64,000 nt of DNA from the NCBI GenBank assembly GCA_023846275.1, contig CM043874.1, positions 29,237,630 through 29,301,629 of the forward strand, written 5' to 3'. A program made the position numbers and the translations under genes. Positions 36,930-49,130 of the stretch are shown piece by piece. The notes below the pieces were generated by a model. It did no database searches. It was not told the DNA's origin and saw only the letters and a program-made list of their open reading frames with translations. The stretch is from Vanilla planifolia (lineage: Eukaryota > Streptophyta > Magnoliopsida > Asparagales > Orchidaceae). How positions within the stretch are numbered: position 1 is the stretch's first letter; every line of letters begins with the position of its first letter.

Positions 36930-39900
36930 TATAGAGGAACTAATCATTAATGGATAACATACTTATTTGGAACATAAGGGAGTTATGAACACAAGATTAA
37001 TTTCTTTCCTTAAGCATATAATTATTTCAAACCAAACTAATGGCTCTACTAAAACTAATGTCAGAAGAAAAGAAGATTCATAGCTAAGCAATGTCTTTAG
37101 GATTTGAATATTTTACTAAAAATTCCACAACCAAGATTAGGGTACTTTGTAAAGGGGGCATACAATGTCAAAAATTATATGATGATCAAGAACTCATTCA
37201 TATTCACTTTAAAAACTCTAGAAACAATATGCTGGTGTACTATACATTAGTATATGTAAAGTGTACAAAAGTAGAAAGATATTATGAAACAATTTAACCT
37301 TAATAGCAACATATCTCAAAATTCGATGGATGGTTGGGAAGATTTTAACATTATTGTTCCATTAATGAATATAAGGGTTTTTTTCACCCCTTCCCTAACT
37401 ATAATACATGAGTTCACAAGCTACATAAATCAATGTAGCCTAAAAGGCCTCCCTTTCTTGGGCTTGACCTATTCTTTGGTAAGGAAAAGAAAAGGAAAAT
37501 GAGTTTGGAAAGGCTTGAAAAATTGTTAGTAATAATGATTGGATGGAAATCTGTTGCAAAGCAAACAAACAACTTCTTTATATAATTGGATCTAGTCACT
37601 CTCTTTTGTTATTATAATTCCCAAAAGCATAAGAATATGGACCTAAATAATTCAAGTATCAAAACATGTGGTTCACATGTCCAACATTTTATAGAGTGGT
37701 GTAAGTAATTGGGTAATACCAACACACTTTCCTAGCCTAACAAGTTTAGCATTAATATGAGAAGGTTGAAGGAATTCTTAAAATAATGGAATTTAAGGAA
37801 AGCCATTTTTGGTGCAAGTCATTACGTAAAACCAACACACCTTCCTAGTGATAATTTCTAAGGAAGCGACACCTAGATCATTTAAGGACTTTAGAAAAGT
37901 ATCTGTGTATAATTTTATTGAAAAATTATTATGTGAGTTATTGGCAAAAAGGCTTCAAAAGTACTACCCTAGATCATATCTCTTAAATAAGCTGGATTGA
38001 TTGAAGGGAGAGAGATTATATATAATACATAATAGTTTAAGAATTAATGGGTTCTCTCAACAGGAAACTTAGAGATAAGAATTACATTTTAGAATAGGCA
38101 TAAAAATTGCATTTGATAGCTTATCTTGGGTTCTTTGAATAAGATAATTAAAAAAAATCAATTTTTTGGCTTAATTTAATAGGTTGATTAGAAACATTAT
38201 AAGTAACTCATGGTTTTTCAAAACGATTAATGGGATACCTAATAGATTCTTTCAAACATCAAAGTAATCCCATTGTCTATTACATTTTATATTATCTAGG
38301 GAGGCTTTAGTAGAGTTTTGAGGAGTTTATTCATAAATAAGAAAGTACTTCATTATGCTACACCTCAAGGCTACTTAATAATTTCATGTATTAGTTATAC
38401 AAATGATATCATCATTTTTAGTAGAGGTGATTTGAATTCTAGGAAATGTTTTAGTAGATTTCCAAAAAAATTCCAAGTCATGTTAGGTTTTTAGCTAAAT
38501 ATGCAAAAGAGAAATTTTATACAAATAAAGCTATGAAAGCAACAACAATTAAAAAGTTAGGTCAAGTGCTTTTAACAGGGCTCTCTTCTATATTATATCT
38601 AGGATGTCTCATATTTGCTACCAGAAAGAAAGCAATATATTATCAACAAATACTAGATAAATTAAATAACAAGATGGTGGGCTAGAAGAAAAAATATTAT
38701 GTGTGTGGTAGATTAATCTTAGTGAAACATGTTCTAAGTTTGATTTTAACATTTCTCATGAATGACAAATATATCTCTCAATACAAATTATAAATAGAGC
38801 TAAAAGGATTATGAATAGATTTTTATGAGGGAAGTTGTCAATAACATTATAAGCATCACTAGATGGCTTGAGATAAAGTATGTGTGCCTATGGAGGAAAA
38901 AATAGATTAGGATTGAGAAAACCAAAGGATATCATGATTGCATACTTTGTTAAGCTAAATTAGAAAATGATAACTAACCAATCACTCTAAGCCAAATTCA
39001 TGAAGAATAAATATATGAATGGCAATGAAAAGGTTATCAAGTTGGATACATAGAAAAGCATTTAAGTGATAAGAGATTTTGTGTCAACATATACACATAA
39101 ATGTCATATTTTAGGCCTTTAACCTCAATTATGATGGGACATTCAACATAAAAATTCTAGGGAATGCAAAAAGAAGGAAATTGTTTGAATTGAAATTAAG
39201 AAAAATGATTTTGAATGCAAAATGTTCTAACAAGATTTTAATGTTAATCTGGAGAATTTTAAACAAGTTTTTACTCGTCATGAAGTAATCGCATATATCC
39301 ATATTTAGTTGGCTTCCAAATGTCCTCACTATATGAAGATTCATTAAACTATGCTTCTATAAGTTATCATATAACATAGAAGATATGGTCTTTCTTAGGC
39401 AAGGCTTTAGCAATTTAAGAAAGGAAGACAAAACATTTTGAGCACCTTCAACAACTGGAGGTAATAAATCTCTAAGAGTCCAATAAGTTACGAATTACTT
39501 TAAATTATTCCTCATTTAAGATATTAGAATATTTTGAAGGTAATAAATAAAAAAATGTACAAGAAAAATAATGAATTTGAGACAACCATAATCAACAATA
39601 TTATCATCCAAAGTGTTACATATTTAAGTGTTCCCCTCGATTGTAAACTAAGGAAGAGGATAGGATCATGGTGCAATTGGGTTTAGTTCCCTATTTCAAA
39701 CAAATGAAAATAGAACATGTGAAGCTATTTATTGGAGTTTTCCACCTATTAACACAATGAAACTAAATATATGTGAAAGCTACAAGAAGGAAAGATCTAT
39801 AACAGGAGGTATTATTTGTGATCGTGAAGGCAATGTAATTCGTGCCTTTGCTTTTCCTGATTATCATTGTTCTAATAAGGAGGCATCAATGAAAGCTATT

Positions 39901-40200
39901 AAATAAGTCTTGGAATGGTGCAACAATAATAAATACATTACAATTGAGATTAAGCTCAACTACATTATACTAATTAAAATGATCTAAGGAGTTTAAACAT
40001 GCATTAGAAAAATGTTAATACCATTCAACAAATTATGAAGAAAGCTATAACACCCTCAGTGAAATGGAAATTTATATATAAGGAGGAAAACAAAATAGTT
40101 AACAACCTTTCTAAAATAGTTGAAAAATTGATGGATGCATAGATTAGGATGGCTATAGTGTTTTATTTCAATGCAAGGCCTTTACAAACATAGAAAAAGC
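36930..40200 (+). pseudogene. L1-type LINE ORF2 (endonuclease-RT-RNase H) pseudogene
   Basis: ORF2 nicks the target and reverse-transcribes the LINE RNA. The apurinic-type endonuclease spans about 36,950-37,620: MSLGFEYFTKNSTTKI, then DFN at 37,341-37,349 (Gly before it is Glu), EFTSYINQCSLKGLPFLG, and GSSHS at 37,588-37,602, where the family has GSDHS. RT follows: TPQG at about 38,360, and the active-site box YTND (38,396-38,407) in place of YADD, then IIIFSRGDLNS. A C-terminal LINE motif (GLRKPKDIMIAYFVKLN) lies near 38,915. An RNase H-like domain is at about 39,750-40,130 (GGIICDREGNVIRAF, NKEASMKAI, EENKIVNNL). It is broken by many stops. Order and orientation agree with ORF1. Confidence 0.75.
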
Positions 40201-41030
40201 TCACTTATTTTACTTTCTCTCATCAAAAGGTAAGAAACCTTATTGCTCCAAGGGAACATCAAGGCAATGCTTAAATTGAAAGACAATAAAATTATCACCA
40301 GATTAACATATAAAAGAATTCTCCTAATGATACCAGATGACATTTTTAGTGCTTACCTCCCTTGTTGGATTACTATTCAAATTAGATTAATATGAATGGA
40401 GATTTGTTTTGGACATAAGGGATTTCTTACTATACACAGATGTGGCATATGTGCGATGCTTCAAACCAGGATAGTTTTCATATTGTGTCATACAAAGTGA
40501 AGTTGGTACTATTTTTATTTTCTTATATGATATTATGACATTTAATCTATACAAATATCATACATATCCTATGCATATAAGAAGCAGATCAATAATCTTA
40601 TTTTGGGGTATGCTTTGTTTTTTCTCAAGATGATGACACCAATCTGTTTGTCTCGTTGGACTTAGATAGTGCTTATTTTTCTTTGCTATGATATGTAATT
40701 GGTGCAATTCATTTTTGCACTCTATCATCACTATTTGAAATGTGATATTACTCACATTTACCAAATACATCAACACACATCAAATATGACACTATCATTT
40801 TGTTATTATTCGCATGCTCTAAATCATTGGATTAGTAATATTGATAACAAGACATTTGTGGTGAATTGAATAGATGAGTGAAGGAATCAAAGTAGCATGA
40901 AACTAAATTGGGTATTATAAAGTAGTTTATCATGGTTTATGTAACATGTACCATTGAAAATTTGAGAGACACTCCATTAGGCCATGTCAGTTAATCAAAT
41001 TATGGCATTTATGATTATTAAGGATAAATA
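40200..41030. other. no recognisable gene
   Basis: AT-rich sequence after the LINE. No clear LINE 3' tail (poly-A) or target-site duplication could be placed. Confidence 0.4.

Positions 41031-41031
<1 letters not shown>

Positions 41032-41079
<48 letters not shown>
41032..41079. repeat. (TA)n microsatellite
   Basis: An almost pure AT/TA dinucleotide tract of about 45 bp. Confidence 0.95.
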
Positions 41080-41082
<3 letters not shown>

Positions 41083-41089
41083 AGAAAAG

Positions 41090-43590
41090 TTGGGTTTTGT
41101 CTAAGAGTGGTTGAGGATGAGGTTAGATTAGATTAAACTTGACAACATTATCTTAATTACCATATATTATCTATAGATGAATGGGATGTGATGGCCTTAC
41201 AAAATTGAGGGTTTATAGATGATGTTCTTGGCCATGATTTATTAGAGTTAGAAGTGGATTGGCTTGGCTATTCTTGAATTGAATATAAAGGTGAAGATCA
41301 TGTTATGTATGATCAAACTTGGAGGAGTTAAATTAAGTTAGCAATATCTATAAAAATATAATCATTACATGATTGATGTAAGAGGATGGATTTTAGAAAA
41401 TAATAAAGCTAAGTTTAAGTGAAGTTTTGTGTTACATTAGTTAAGCTTGGAAGTGAGTTATGGCTCTTAAAGGAATCTTAGGTTGTATTGATTTTGGTAG
41501 ATGTGATAATTCTTAGGTAAACCATCGACCAGGTACTACTTTTAACACAAATCAAAAGGTGATCTTTTGTGCTAAGAGGGGATTGTTACCTCTAGATAAG
41601 CTTTTGGGTAGATAAAAAAACTTTGCTTAGGAATTTAGATGGAAGACCTTGAAAAGGATCTTGGATAACTTTTAAAGGGAAATTCTTATGTTCTTTGTGA
41701 GGAACCTTGGGAGGCTAAAGTCTGGTCATAAGAGAAGGCTAATGTTGTGTAATGGTCTTGATTTGACCCAACAAAAGAATTTGGGTTTGGTCAAGTAAGA
41801 CATAAGAGGCAAAAAATTATGAGGTTAGCTTTTAGACCCAGTTAACTTTGTGTTAGTGGTAAGATAAATTTGTTAGTTATAAGCTTTATGATTTGAATTT
41901 GATATAGCCTAAGTTGGTTATTAAAATCATTGGGTTTAAATTTGTATTCATTTAGGCTAGGAAATTAAACCTAGTTAAGGTGATGGGTAACCCTAAAAAA
42001 GGGGGCTAAAGTAAGGAGCCATGTGAATAAGACATGAAATGGGATGATGATAATTTTGGCTTGTGACTTGAAAATGATAAGCCATGGGTAAGTTGGAATT
42101 AGGTATCAAATAATGTATCTTTTGGGTAAACCTCAAATAAGGTTTAAGTTAGCTTTGTTTGAGCTTAGTTGATACCTAGGATTTGGTTTTTAGCATATGG
42201 AAACTCTAGTGATGAAATTTATGGTGGAGTCAAAAGCAAAAGAACTTAGTGAGATCTTGAGAAAACTTCGGTTAAAACATTAGATTAGTAAGGCTCTTAG
42301 TTATATCTTGGATGATGATTAATTAAGTTAGCTCAATTTTAGCCTTTATAGTTAAGCTAAGCTTGGCAAAGGGACTAATAGATCCCAAGTTTTGCTCTCT
42401 TCATCTAGTGATTGACTGATAGTATTATGTGGCTCCCATCAAATTTAATATATTGTGTCTACATCATTGGCCCACTCTAGACCCATGAGAGGCCATGGGC
42501 TTAGCATTTTTTATGTTATGGTTGCATGCCATTAGCCCACTCTAGGCCCATGGGTGACTGCAAAGTTGATTGCTTATGTGATGTGGATGAGTGCCATTGG
42601 TCCACTTTAGACACATGTGGAACTATGGACCTAGCAGTGTACATGGTGGCAGAGTACATTCCATGTGCATATGTGGTTGCAATTGGAGAAAATTCTAAAT
42701 TGTTGGTGCAACACTGAGCATCCAATAAGTTGTTTCCTAGATTAAGTTTAAGATACATAAAGAATTGAGAGCTTTTGATGGATAATAAATAAGATCTTTG
42801 GGGTATGCTATTAGGGTAATTAATGCTTATAATTTCTCATGCATTATATTAGTTTTAGTGATATAAAAGACATCTATGATATATTTGATGATGATATTAA
42901 TTATATAGTGCTTTACATATTTGATATAATATCTTGTTATTATATGTGTATTTTATAGTATGACTTGATAATTTCCTATTAAGCTCTAACTCACTCTCTT
43001 TTATTTCTATAATTAAGTCCTAAAAGGTAAGAGCTTTCATAAGAGTTAGAGTTATGGACAATCTTGGTAATGAACTTAATAGTCTTAACATCTCCATTTG
43101 CAACTTTGAATTTTGTTGGAATGATGTATTTTTCTTATGACTTAAATTTTAGTATTTAATAAACTTTGGATGTATTAGATAGTCTATTATAGACTTAGAT
43201 ATTAACATCCTTTATATTATTTTATATATTAGAGTGTAGATATATGGATTGTCTCTGAGTCATAATCTTTCTTTGGCATTCATACATGAACAACATTAAA
43301 GGGTTATAGGTTTTTTTGATGTCCTGTACATGCTAGTGTGGTTAGTAGTTGCCCTACCTAGAGTGAATCAATTTAGTATAAACTAGGTGACTAGATCATA
43401 AAGGATATGATTTCCTTTTGGTGATGCATCGTGAGCTTGATGATCAAGTTTAGGTATTGTGACTCCATGTTTGAATATCAAGCTTAGAAATTGAAAAGTA
43501 ATTATCCAAGTATATTGACTAGTGCAAGGGTTTTGTTGTACCCAAGGATTTGAAAAAAAATAGTTTTTATAATAAAAAGCTAGGTATGAT
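41090..43590 (+). repeat. LTR-like DNA upstream of a PBS
   Basis: Long non-coding stretch ending near a primer binding site. It is less AT-rich than its neighbours and full of TTAGATTA/TTAAG-type phrases and GGTTT(A)G words. I infer a long gypsy LTR from the PBS alone, since no second copy or LTR ends are visible. Frames at 42,516-42,758 lie over a tandem repeat and are not genes. Confidence 0.35.
42465..42650. repeat. 65-bp tandem triplication
   Basis: CATT(G/A)G(C/T)CCACT starts at 42,465, 42,530 and 42,595, each followed by CTAG-CCCATG-type sequence and a GGCTTAGCA/GACCTAGCA end. The first two units are nearest to each other. Confidence 0.75.
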
Positions 43591-43595
43591 AGAAG

Positions 43596-43607
43596 TGGTA
43601 TCAAAGC
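43596..43607 (+). other. primer binding site
   Basis: TGGTATCAAAGC matches the initiator tRNA-Met PBS at 11 of 12 bases. About 180 bp downstream a TTGGTAGAGATGG context resembles the start of a gag leader, but the reading frame is soon lost. Confidence 0.6.
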
Positions 43608-43944
43608 TTATGTTAGGATAACACAGGTAAAAATAGCTTAATTAAAGTCTACAACATCCTTAGGTATACTAAGTTTAGTCACATTAAGGTGGGGAGTGAT
43701 AAGGCATAGAATTAAATAAATTAGATGTAATATTATTATAAACTTTAATCTTATACTTTACTAACATTGATGTAAATTTTCTTGGTAGAGATGGTTGGGA
43801 CAAGTGGAATAATTTTGATAGGCTCAATTGGTAATGATTATATCCTAAGAGAGCCTAAGTTAGACTAAATTATTGGAGTTGTGATACCTTAAGTTAGACT
43901 AAATTACAAAAGAAGTTAAATTAAAAGTACAATTATGAATATAT

Positions 43945-44355
43945 TATAATATGATATAAGATAGTTGTATGGTAAAATCAGTTGAGAGAAGCAATTGAGA
44001 TGCTTTGTGAGATGGTTATCAAAGTTAATTTTTTGTCATATAAATATAACATTATAATCAAATAATTATGTTAATGTCATGAATTTTAAAAGTTAGTTGC
44101 ATCTTATAGCCTAAGAAAATGATAATGGTGTTATATAATATGATAGAAGAATATCATATTGGATCAAGTAAGAAATGTGAACACATGTAATAATTGGCTA
44201 ATGATCATATAAGACTAACCACATAGTCATATAATGATGTTAATGTAGAGAATAGAGGGTAAGATTATGTAATACTATGATCATAAAGGTCTAAAATCAT
44301 GGATCATACACATATGATAAAAAGAGAAGAAAAATTAACTTTGATGAGTCAAAAA
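43945..44355 (+). repeat. 400-bp repeat, right copy
   Basis: Partner of 31,830-32,215, about 12.1 kb apart in the same orientation, with the LINE between them. Confidence 0.65.
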
Positions 44356-44359
44356 TAAA

Positions 44360-46750
44360 CATTTTGAACTATAACATACTTATATAATCATATTATCATA
44401 TCATTTGATAACTAAACTAGTGCTTAATAATTCATATCACTTTTGAATGCATCTTACAATCACTAATAATATATCATATGATCCTACTCTACTTTAGCAT
44501 AGTTCATATTACTTACTCATCATACAATACGATTTCTCATATCATATCATATGATTCTTGTGCTATACCTCCATATGTCTATCTTTTTAAATAGTCATAC
44601 TACTACGATAATCCATTAGTGTTGTGTGTTCAATTCATTTTTTACTTTACATATTGTATGATCTCATTTGATCATACTGTATGTTTCCTTTATTAATATA
44701 CCACCATGACATCGTACCATACCATGATACTCAATGTATAAGTCCAGCCATTATCTCTTCTCTTGGCACACATTAATTGTTTTTTTCCCTTATAACTCTG
44801 ATTGATCATCCAGTACAATCACCTGTGTTATAATATATGATATTCCATATAAGACTACGATCCTTCTACTGGGCTTGTCAAATGTCTTAATTTAATCTCT
44901 ATCTCTATCATCCAATTTGATTCAGTGCATTGTATAAATACAATCTTAACAACTGACTTAACCAACTTGTCTACTATGATCATCGCAGTTGCACCAGTAT
45001 GTCTATATGTTTTGCCTTAACTACATCATACTTAGCTGATATCCATATAGCCTTTATATGATGAAAAAGATAACTCTACCAATTATAATAGTATGATGTC
45101 CATAACGTCCTTGTGCGATGAGCCCAATAGCTAAACTTGTTGATTAAATACTTCTCATAGAAATATAGCCTTGGACATCATCTAATACGGTGCCTTCATT
45201 GAAGCATATATAATCCAACATTATACCTTTACAACACAACTGATCCTATAATGCGATGTAGACCATCACACGAATATGACATATGTTAACAATCACAGTC
45301 TCTCCAGTTCTAATTTTCTTTCTCTAATTTTTTTATAACGATAAGCCTACATTTTTCTCATTCATTTCTTTCCAAATGTATAGCTTAAATGTTTCCCTTT
45401 TAGATCACAATCCTTTGTAAAAGGTATCATCAGACGACATAAGGGTATCCTCACCTATAAAAGTTATCCTTGCCCTATGTGATGTATATCAAAACCTAAA
45501 CATAGGTAGGCTATCCTCACCCTATATCATGTATATTAGGCATGTTGTCTTAATCATATATATAAGTATCATGTAGTCATAAATTAGTATCCTTGCCCTA
45601 TTAAGTTATATAATATAGTAACATATAAGGATAACATCTTTAAGGGTATACCAATCATTTTATTTTATTTCTTTATTTGATAATTTAATATTCTAAATAC
45701 TCATATTCCAAATTTTATTTTAATTGAGTTTTCTATTATATTGTATGTAAATAACCTTATTTTCATGTAAATTATTTAAGTATACAATGCCATAAAAGAA
45801 AGACATAAAAATAAGATGCCACATAAAATATGAAAACCTAATAAACTAGTACCAGTTTTAAATAAAAAGATAATATGGAAAACATATTGATATTTATTAT
45901 GAAAATAATGCCACAAAAAATAGTTTACCAATATATTTACATCATAATTAGTAGGTGTACTTAGTATTTAAAATGCATGAAATAAAAATCATTCCAATGT
46001 CCATAATGCTTATTAGAAAATAACATAAAAAATATATCATTTTATAAATTACAAATTAATTAGCCTATATGCGACATGTTTAATAAATAATTAAAACCAT
46101 ATATTCTCTCCAAAATAATACTTCTATAATTACCTTATCGTATCATCCTCAAAAAATAAGTAATTTATATTGTATCATACATATATGATCCAATTAATAT
46201 AGTACATCCAATCATATAAATTATTTTTTGTCACAAATAGTACGATTACAATCCCTTTATTGTACTATATGATCATCTTTATTTCATAAGATTCAGTATA
46301 TTCAAACGATCTAATTTTTAGGATTGTAATTGCACGATCCTACTTTGCCTTAATTGACCAACAAGATGATCAATTCATTATCAGATCATTATATAATATA
46401 ACTTTAGACATTGTATTTTACATTTCCTATGTAAACAATTAAGATGATGTACTAATGTCTATTCTTCATAATACAAAATGATCCCTTCTACTGACCGGTT
46501 CAATCTCCTATTAGCCAAACTTTCTCACTTAACATCAATAGATCATATAGTATGATATTAACACCATTCGTGTTTGATTCACTTAACTTTCAAATAGTAA
46601 CTTAGTACTTTTAGCACTAGTATAGTTCAAAAACTCATTTAGTATAATACTTTAATTAATTACCACATAGCTTTGTCGTAGCCTTACAAACCCTAGACCT
46701 TCACCAAACAACGTATACCATCATACTAGCATAAACGTTTCTTGCCAATC
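44360..46750 (-). repeat. palindrome-rich DNA, antisense to the G1 leader
   Basis: It has the same half-sites as the G1 leader but on the other strand: for example TCATACTGTATG at 44,672-44,683, with T instead of A at the centre. Read on the minus strand, 44,600-44,700 resembles 2,100-2,190 in phrase order. A loose repeat of TATCCT(C/T)(A/G)CCCTAT lies at 45,445-45,600. No coding sequence. Confidence 0.45.
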
Positions 46751-47820
46751 GTTATCTTATTTTCTAACAAATCTATCACTTTCATCCTCTTCCTATGATG
46801 AACCCAACATTGCATACCTTTACCATTAACAAATTCAATTTCCTCACCATCTTTCTTTCTCTCCTTATCTTACCAAATTTTGAGACTCGCATGGCACAAT
46901 AGAGAAACAAACAATAATTATAAAACTTATCTTAGTGGCAATGCCTATCCCATGAATGAAAAAGCTCTTTATTCACAACTAAGACAGTACAAAAGCTTTA
47001 CTTTTTCTTGGTTTTGCACAACAAGAAATCTCATTGAAGCAAAAGTTCTCTTATGAGCTCACTTATGACTTTCTAATAGCATTTAGGATAATAACACAAG
47101 TAGCTTTAAATAGGAGATTTAAGGTGGTAATAATGTTGAATTAATCCACCATCTTTCATTAATTTATTATTATATAAAATCAATGCATCTTCCTTAAAAC
47201 TTCCTAATAGTTCCTTATTTACAAATATATACTCCACTAGTTCAATTATAATAACATCAAAACTAAAAAAATTACAAATATATTCTAGTGCAAATCAACA
47301 TTCTTATATTTGCATATCTATCTTGCAATAATCAATTTTGACTTAAATCGAATTCCAAAAATTACAAATCTATCCTTTGTAATATCTTGATTATATTTAT
47401 ATCCAAATCTTTAAAATTTATAATAAAGTGTGTAGGTCTTGAAAAATTAAGAAATCAAAATCATTAGACTTATCTTTTAGTGTTCTTCTTATTAATATAT
47501 GCAAATAATATTTTTGACCTACTTTGAGCTTATGATATACTTTATAATGTTCTATCTTTATTTTAATATTGAGTTAATCAAGCTCAATCATTTCTAATTG
47601 TAACATTCTTGGCTTGATTCTAAGATGCCTCCCTTCTTGATTAGGGTAAAAATAGGCATTGTTGCATGTCTTAAGGGATTTAGAAGGGCAACCATGTGGA
47701 TTTGTGTAAGACTCAAAAGCAACCTTAGAGTGGAAAGAAGAAAATTAGTATAGCTCTAAATTTTGGTGAGACTATTATAAAAGAAAACATGATGTAGGAA
47801 AAAAATTTTAAAATACATAT
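46750..47820. other. no recognisable gene
   Basis: Non-coding AT-rich sequence. Nothing identified on either strand. Confidence 0.4.
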
Positions 47821-49130
47821 CTTTGTTTGATTAATACTTATAGGATATAAGACTTCAAAATGATATTGTTATTTAGCAAATTTTAAGGATGCTTGATAGA
47901 TTAGTTATTATTATGGTTGATATTTAATATAAGTTATTTTCTAATTGAAAAAATGTTTCAAAGATGATCTCACTTGAAAACCTAGAGGATGTTAGATTTT
48001 TTTCAAAGTGGCAATGTTTGAGCATAATATATAGGATACTTTATTTACAAGTTTTAACTCTTTTAATGTTAATGTGAAATTTTTACAAAAGAAAATTGAA
48101 AGATTATTTTTGAGAGTTCCCACAAACTAAAAGATAATCTTGTGAAAGAGAGAAGAGAGACAAATAAAAAGAGAAAATGTTTAGTGAAAGGAAGGTAAAG
48201 GTCAAAAGATGGTAGGATGAATGATTGTTGAAAATGAAATGAACTTGAATGATAGTTTTGGAGATAAGCAAAAGGAATCATTCATCCATATTTTTATTAT
48301 AAAATGATATGTTCTTAAACATGTCCAATCCTTTATGAAATAGTCTTTGCCCAAACTAATCCTTAAATGATGAAAAGATAAAGGGAGTAAACAAAAAAAA
48401 CTATTAAGATGAAAAAAAATAAAGATTTTAGAAGCTTACATGAAATTTTGCTTTGAAATTTATGGCTCTTTAATATGCTCTTATGATATTATATTGTTTG
48501 CAATTTGATCCATGCTTTTGGCTAGTTAAATATTATCTTCATTACATATTTGCACGTCTTTGCCACTAAGTCAATGTTGGTTGATTCAACTTAATTTTAG
48601 TCTAACATTTTCATGTCTACTGAGACACTACGTGGAGCTACAAGAGAGCAATAAAGGCAAGACTTAGCTAACTTAACCAAAAGGATTCTTTACTTTCTCA
48701 TTTTTTTGTGTCAATTGTGATAATATTTTCTTATTTGATAAAGAACGACATATAATAGAACCTTTGCAATAATGTTAATATTTTATTTGATTGAAGCAAT
48801 GTATAAACAACAATAATTATAATATTTTTTAATTATTTAAATGTTGAAATGTTTTTATGAAAAATATAATTTTTAAAGCAATAAAAGCTTTTTTAAATTG
48901 AATTACTTATAAAAGATTTTATTTTCAAGAATCTACTTCTACAAAAAAGATTTTATTCAAAAGATGAGTTATTTGTGAAATTGTTTTCTCTTATGTGTTT
49001 ACTTTAAAGAAAAGAAAATTTTTATGTTTCAAAATAAATGAAAGAAAGGAAAAGACTTAGATGATGTGGTATTGTAAGCCAAGGTAGGCAAGGTTGGGCT
49101 CGCCATAGGTGACCTTGTAAAACTGGCTTT
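47820..49130 (+). repeat. isolated G1 LTR
   Basis: It aligns with 58,850-60,010 and 1-1,140 (landmarks GATAATCTCACTTGAAAACC-like, ATATTCTTAT(A/T)TGATAA, and the end near AAAGAAAGTAAAAG). It is more diverged (roughly 75-80% by eye). No PBS or gag follows, so it is probably an old solo LTR. Its right end is uncertain. The 70-codon frame at 48,281-48,069 is inside it. Confidence 0.6.

Noticed and set aside
42516-42758. Paired 63- and 80-codon frames on opposite strands
   Set aside because: They are produced by the 65-bp tandem triplication, which is open in both directions by chance.
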